Shown here piece by piece: positions 5,149-8,676 of a stretch of DNA of 8,676 nt (its first letter is position 1; each line of letters starts with the position of its first letter). The notes under the pieces are model-generated. The model saw only the letters and a list, made by a program, of their open reading frames with translations. It had not been told where the DNA came from and ran no database searches. The DNA comes from Chloroflexota bacterium. GTDB lineage: Bacteria; Chloroflexota; Dehalococcoidia; SAR202; UBA826. A program made the position numbers and the translations under genes. The stretch covers positions 1 to 8,676 of the forward strand of contig NZSI01000036.1 in NCBI GenBank assembly GCA_002696685.1, given 5' to 3'.

Positions 5149-5858
5149 ATAATTTAATAGCCATAACAGCCAAAGAAACAAGAGCTTATTTCGCTATGCC
5201 ATCCGCTTATGTCGTGGGAGCAATGTTCCTTGTGCTTACCGGTGTTTTCTTCGTCTTTGATATATCAAGTCCTTTTGCTGAGGCAGGAGTAAGAGGCTTG
5301 GTTGATTGGGCTAGCTTTTTCACCATATTTGTAGCCCCTCTTCTCACAATGCGACTGTTGGCGGAAGAACAAAAACTTGGAACCCTTGAGTTGCTTCTCA
5401 CTTCTCCTGTCAGGGAATGGGAAGTGGTTGTAGGAAAATACATTGCTAGCCTAGCAATGCTTCTGGCGATCCAATTTGTGACTCTCTACTACGTCCTCAT
5501 GATTTATGTGTTTGGAGATCCCGATTCAGGTCCAGTGTTGAGTAGTTACCTGGGATTAATACTTCACGGTGCTGCCGCACTAGCAATTGGACTCCTCGGC
5601 TCTTCATTATCTGGTAACCAGATCGTTGCGGCCGTAGTAGGAACAGCGGTATTACTGTTTTTCACCTTCATAGATAGAGTTTCATCTCTTGTTGAGGGAG
5701 CACCTGCTGGATTCTTAAATGCTATCTCAATGGATGGACGCCTCTCTGACTTTACAAGAGGAGTGATCGACACCAGTCATATTATTTACTTCCTTAGTTT
5801 GATAGCTATATTCGTCTTTCTTACGATTCGGTCTTTAGAAACACGAAGGTGGCGCTAG
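5145..5858 (+). CDS. ABC-2 type permease, GldF-like
   Basis: The 237-residue integral membrane protein has about six hydrophobic segments, near residues 20-39, 53-72, 98-122, 132-152, 159-176 and 212-229. The cytoplasmic motif EEQKLGTLELLLTSPV (74-89), just after the second segment, is the conserved ABC-2 permease element that couples to the ATPase; its Glu-x-x-x-Gly-Thr-x-Glu core is plain. The N-terminal ITAKETRAYFAMPSAYVV is typical of GldF-like permeases. ATG 5145 overlaps the ATPase stop (ATGA), and TAG 5856-5858 directly abuts the next ATG. It should form the membrane channel or force-transmitting unit together with the neighbouring ATPase and GldG-like protein. In Bacteroidota GldF belongs to gliding motility; here a gliding role is not implied, because no other gld genes are visible. 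Confidence 0.92.
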   Translation: MNNLIAITAKETRAYFAMPSAYVVGAMFLVLTGVFFVFDISSPFAEAGVRGLVDWASFFTIFVAPLLTMRLLAEEQKLGTLELLLTSPVREWEVVVGKYIASLAMLLAIQFVTLYYVLMIYVFGDPDSGPVLSSYLGLILHGAAALAIGLLGSSLSGNQIVAAVVGTAVLLFFTFIDRVSSLVEGAPAGFLNAISMDGRLSDFTRGVIDTSHIIYFLSLIAIFVFLTIRSLETRRWR

Positions 5859-7496
5859 ATGTCATCCCAGCCGGAACAAACTGAAGAGTCTTATTCCAGC
5901 ATCTTACTCAGTTCGATCAGATCGCCTGGATTTTGGAGCATAGTTGCAGGTGGTGGTGGAGTAGCTGCCCTTGTTATTGGTGGAGCCATAAATTTAGCCT
6001 TTGACACGCTATCATCACTCTCTCTAATAGTTCTGCTAGTCGGAGCCGTTTTGATCTTTTTGGCAATTGTCTTATCTCCAAGAGCTGTTGCTATTTTTCT
6101 CGTTGGACGTAGGGGTCGTTATGGAACGAATGTAGCGATAATGACGATTGCTTTCTTCGTTATACTTCTAGTCCTGAACTTTCTGATCTACCAGAGTCCT
6201 ACCAGAATAGATACCACTGCGACTAGAATATTCACATTATCGCCTCAAACTCTTCGTATCCTTGATGAGATGTCGTCGCCAGTCATCGCCAATGCTTTCT
6301 TCGTGGAAAAACAGACTTCCGACGCAGAAAAACAACAGGCCGAGGATCTATTAAATGAATTCCAACGAAGATCAGATAATTTTAGCTACAGGTTCATCGA
6401 CCCAGAATTAAACAGAACTCAAGCCTTAAAATATGATGTTCAAACGTATCCTACGATAGTATTTGAGGACCCAGAGAATGGAAAAATTCAAGGAATAGTG
6501 AGATTCACTGAGCAGGAGTTTGTCACAGGTATCCTTGTTGCCTCGGATGTGCAACAAAAAAAGGTACGGGTTCTCATTGGCCATGGGGAGTCTTCCCAAA
6601 CAGATAGGGCTGACACAGGCTTAGATTTTGCGATTGAGGGGATGCAACGAGATAATTACAGAGTTCTTCCACTCAATCTGAAACAGGTTGGAGAAGTTCC
6701 TGAAGACACAGCGGTGCTGATAATAGCTGGGCCTGACAAAGACATTGATGACACTGAATTTGAGGCCCTCTCAAAGTATGTGACCTCTGGAGGTCATATT
6801 CTAGCGATGTATGATCCGGGAGTGCCTGAAGGATTTAACGTGATTTTGGCGACTTATGGTCTAGCAATAGGAGAGCAACCAGTGGCTGACGCTGTTAGCA
6901 ATGTTGGGGGCGAAATGCTTACTCCTATGTTGCAAAAGGCTAACGGCCAACTAGCCGGTAGTAGTATCAGTGGAATTGGTATAGTTGATGAGATAAGCGT
7001 AAGTTTCTTTCCTGAAGTAGGCTCGATAATTTCCTTGGTACACAAAGACGATCTGCCAGCTCACATTAGATTCACTGAAATAGGAATAACTACTCCTGCA
7101 AGCTGGCTAGAGACCGACTCAGATTCCCCGGGATTCTCGAATGAAGAAATACCTGGGCCATTTGTTGTGGCTGGAATACTGGAAACTCAAGGCTTGATTA
7201 ATGAAGATCCGTCCCAGGTATCTTTCAGAAAACCTGCCAAAATGGTCATATTTGCTGACTCTGACTTCGCTACCAACAAATACTTCCATAGTAGTGACAA
7301 TGCCGACCTTTTCTTGAATTCTGTAAACTGGCTTGCTGATGATTATGAACTAATTTCAATAAGACCAAAATTGATACCGTATCGAGAACTGGTCGTAAAC
7401 TCTAGAGAACGTGACTTCATAAAATGGTCCAGTTGGGTATTCCCCCCTACTCTAGTGCTCATACTAGGCATTTTCGTTTGGTGGAGAAGACGTTAG
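5859..7496 (+). CDS. GldG-like ABC-system auxiliary membrane protein
   Basis: The 545-residue protein has three N-terminal membrane segments (about 26-48, 53-72, 91-111), a large extracytoplasmic region (about 112-520), and one C-terminal membrane segment (about 526-542) followed by Arg-Arg-Arg. The region after the third segment has the GldG/ABC_transp_aux hallmarks: RIDTTATRIFTLSPQTLRIL (116-135), PVIANAFF (141-148), a RFIDPELNR strand (178-186), LIGHGE (239-244), and LIIAGPDKDIDDTEF followed by YVTSGGHILAMYDP (287-320). The last resembles a non-catalytic glutamine-amidotransferase-like fold. It begins immediately after the permease TAG, with AAGGTGG upstream. In related systems this protein partners with the permease and projects outside the membrane. 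Its molecular role is not established in the family. Confidence 0.9.
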   Translation: MSSQPEQTEESYSSILLSSIRSPGFWSIVAGGGGVAALVIGGAINLAFDTLSSLSLIVLLVGAVLIFLAIVLSPRAVAIFLVGRRGRYGTNVAIMTIAFFVILLVLNFLIYQSPTRIDTTATRIFTLSPQTLRILDEMSSPVIANAFFVEKQTSDAEKQQAEDLLNEFQRRSDNFSYRFIDPELNRTQALKYDVQTYPTIVFEDPENGKIQGIVRFTEQEFVTGILVASDVQQKKVRVLIGHGESSQTDRADTGLDFAIEGMQRDNYRVLPLNLKQVGEVPEDTAVLIIAGPDKDIDDTEFEALSKYVTSGGHILAMYDPGVPEGFNVILATYGLAIGEQPVADAVSNVGGEMLTPMLQKANGQLAGSSISGIGIVDEISVSFFPEVGSIISLVHKDDLPAHIRFTEIGITTPASWLETDSDSPGFSNEEIPGPFVVAGILETQGLINEDPSQVSFRKPAKMVIFADSDFATNKYFHSSDNADLFLNSVNWLADDYELISIRPKLIPYRELVVNSRERDFIKWSSWVFPPTLVLILGIFVWWRRR

Positions 7497-7499
7497 GAG
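7495..7499 (+). promoter_or_regulatory. Ribosome binding site overlapping the upstream stop codon
   Basis: AGGAG shares two bases with the TAG stop of the GldG-like gene and lies 9 nt before TTG 7509. It supports that TTG start and indicates coupled translation. Confidence 0.6.
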
Positions 7500-7508
7500 C
7501 GTTTCAGA

Positions 7509-8528
7509 TTGAACTTTAAGGTAACGTTGGCACTTATAGCGGTTGCTGCCATAGCGGGCGCAGTTTATTTTCTAAATCCCTTTGAAAAGGAAGAGGAGAA
7601 AGCACTGCCTCGTCCCTGGTTCTATCAAGTTTCAGTTGAAGACATGACCTCAATTGGAGTTCAATCTGAGGGTTATGATGTGCTTTTCAACAAAACTACG
7701 GAAGGGACCTGGGCATTCGACATCGAAGGAGACATACCCCCCGACCATATGAGATGGGGAGGAATTGCGTACCTACTCGGAGGGCCTCAGACCAAACGAG
7801 ATCTTACCGAAACAAAAGTCATCATCGAGGACCCTGCCGAATACGGATTAGCAGACCCACATACTATCGTTGATATAGGTTTAACTTTTGATAGATATCT
7901 ACAGTTCAGGCTTGGTGACAAAACAACAGACGGAGACCATCATTACGGACAGATATCGGGATTTCCTCAATTGTTTTTAATTGCGGATACTTGGGGAGAG
8001 GTGATCTCTCGCCTCGCTAAAGACCCCCCATACCCTAAATACTATGTAATCCGAAACCCGAAATCTATAGAAGAATTTAACCTATTCCCTCGTACTGACG
8101 ATCCTACAAGTGACCCGGCTCAACTTAGTTTCACCAAAAAAAATGGTGAGTGGGTAGTCACAGACTATCTCGTAAGTGCTGAACCACACCTCGTTGATAT
8201 GTCAAAGTGGGAAAAAATATTGCCCCTGTTGTCCAGGCCAGAAGGAATGAAGGTACATAGGCATAAAGTTAAAGATCGAGATTACTCGGAATGGGGAATT
8301 GGAGACAATTCACTGTCTATAGAAATGAGATTTAGGGGAGTGAGTGAAACTGGTACCAATTACGTTGATGGTGTCCTTCTCTTAATTGGGAACAAATCAG
8401 AAGACGGCGATTACTACTACGCTTTAAACAGCCAAGAGGGGTCGATGCAACCTGTCCTGCTACTGCCTACTCTCTGGATAGACACCCTGGCAGGCCTGTA
8501 CGATGATGCTCCTTATGCCAATAAATAA
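7509..8528 (+). CDS. DUF4340 domain protein, membrane-anchored, extracytoplasmic
   Basis: The 339-residue protein has one N-terminal membrane anchor (about 5-22, ending FLNPF) and a soluble extracytoplasmic remainder rich in Trp, Tyr and acidic residues. It fits DUF4340 proteins that accompany GldG-like genes. The first repeat-like half shows GTWAFDIEGDIPPDHMRW, then DPAEYGLADPHTIVDI, a FRLGDKTTDGDHHYG strand, and FLIADTWGEVISRL. A second related half (about 200-339) repeats this with GEWVVTDYL, DYSEWGIGDN, LLIGNKSEDGDYYYA and TLWIDTLAGL, suggesting an internal duplication. The start is TTG 7509 with a good AGGAG. It is the last gene of the cassette, separated from the GldG-like gene by 12 nt. 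No catalytic residues are evident; a structural or substrate-binding partner of the GldG-like protein is the reasonable inference. Confidence 0.85.
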   Translation: MNFKVTLALIAVAAIAGAVYFLNPFEKEEEKALPRPWFYQVSVEDMTSIGVQSEGYDVLFNKTTEGTWAFDIEGDIPPDHMRWGGIAYLLGGPQTKRDLTETKVIIEDPAEYGLADPHTIVDIGLTFDRYLQFRLGDKTTDGDHHYGQISGFPQLFLIADTWGEVISRLAKDPPYPKYYVIRNPKSIEEFNLFPRTDDPTSDPAQLSFTKKNGEWVVTDYLVSAEPHLVDMSKWEKILPLLSRPEGMKVHRHKVKDRDYSEWGIGDNSLSIEMRFRGVSETGTNYVDGVLLLIGNKSEDGDYYYALNSQEGSMQPVLLLPTLWIDTLAGLYDDAPYANK

Positions 8529-8676
8529 AATCAGCTAAAAGGTAGATTTGGGAGAGGCAGTCCAGAAAATTCCTGAATCCTCATTGTTAAGGAAATCTTT
8601 TCGGAACTATTCGTCTGAATTCCCTATACCATCAGTGTCTGCCATGTTAATAGCCAATAACCCCACTTTCCACAGT
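8529..8676. other. Non-coding tail after the ABC cassette
   Basis: I see no gene that can be supported here. A minus-strand frame is open from the right edge to TAG at about 8609 and includes an ATG encoding MADTDGIGNSDE, which could be the acidic C-terminus of a convergent gene entering from the right, or chance. A plus-strand ATG at 8644 reads only 11 codons to the edge. No clear hairpin followed by a T-run marks the end of the cassette transcript. Confidence 0.35.

Noticed and set aside
4174..7496. Gliding motility locus
   Set aside because: Only the GldA/F/G-like ABC part is present. This module is widespread outside gliding bacteria, and none of the other gliding or type IX secretion genes are in the window.
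8606..8676. C-terminus of a convergent minus-strand gene entering from the right edge
   Set aside because: The frame is open for only about 22 codons inside the window and has no recognisable motif; the sequence beyond the edge is needed.

Overview
The window looks like chromosomal DNA from a free-living, moderately AT-rich bacterium. Gene density is high, start codons are often TTG, and genes overlap tightly. I see no phage, transposon, CRISPR or plasmid signature. A selenocysteine tRNA shows that the host encodes Sec. The gene mix (bacterial SpeD, class I cysteine desulfurase, GldA/F/G-like ABC cassette with DUF4340, DUF4352-like exported protein) would suit a marine Chloroflexota such as the SAR202/Dehalococcoidia group. 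That placement is a guess from gene style, not a demonstrated assignment.

Layout. Positions 1-197 (minus) hold the N-terminal third or less of a homocysteine S-methyltransferase family protein that continues beyond the left edge. Positions 198-496 are non-coding, with a GC-rich hairpin, a pyrimidine tract and a second hairpin, and lead into a small plus-strand TPR protein (497-952). Positions 953-1093 are non-coding between converging units and contain alternative inverted repeats. From 3965 down to 1094 a minus-strand run reads speD, a possible 17-codon Cys-containing ORF, an IscS/NifS-type cysteine desulfurase, an exported protein of unknown function, trxA, and then tRNA-Sec (selC) only 16 nt after the trxA stop. 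Gaps between the larger genes are 114, 40, 75 and 16 nt, so co-transcription is plausible but unproven.

Positions 3966-4173 are a divergent promoter region. On the plus strand, 4174-8528 is a compact four-gene cassette: ABC ATPase, ABC-2 permease, GldG-like auxiliary membrane protein and DUF4340 membrane-anchored protein. The junctions are an ATGA overlap, an abutting TAG/ATG, and a 12-nt gap whose Shine-Dalgarno overlaps the preceding stop. These four should form one membrane complex, with the ATPase energising the permease and the two large extracytoplasmic proteins acting outside; its substrate is unknown. Positions 8529-8676 contain no gene I can support.

The minus-strand run has a sulfur/selenium and redox flavour: SAM consumption by SpeD, sulfur or selenium release from cysteine or selenocysteine by the desulfurase, thiol reduction by thioredoxin, and the Sec tRNA. 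The most noteworthy items are the trxA-selC linkage, two apparent mispairs in the tRNA-Sec acceptor/T helix, and the GldAFG-DUF4340 cassette. I do not see a clearly new defence or mobile system.
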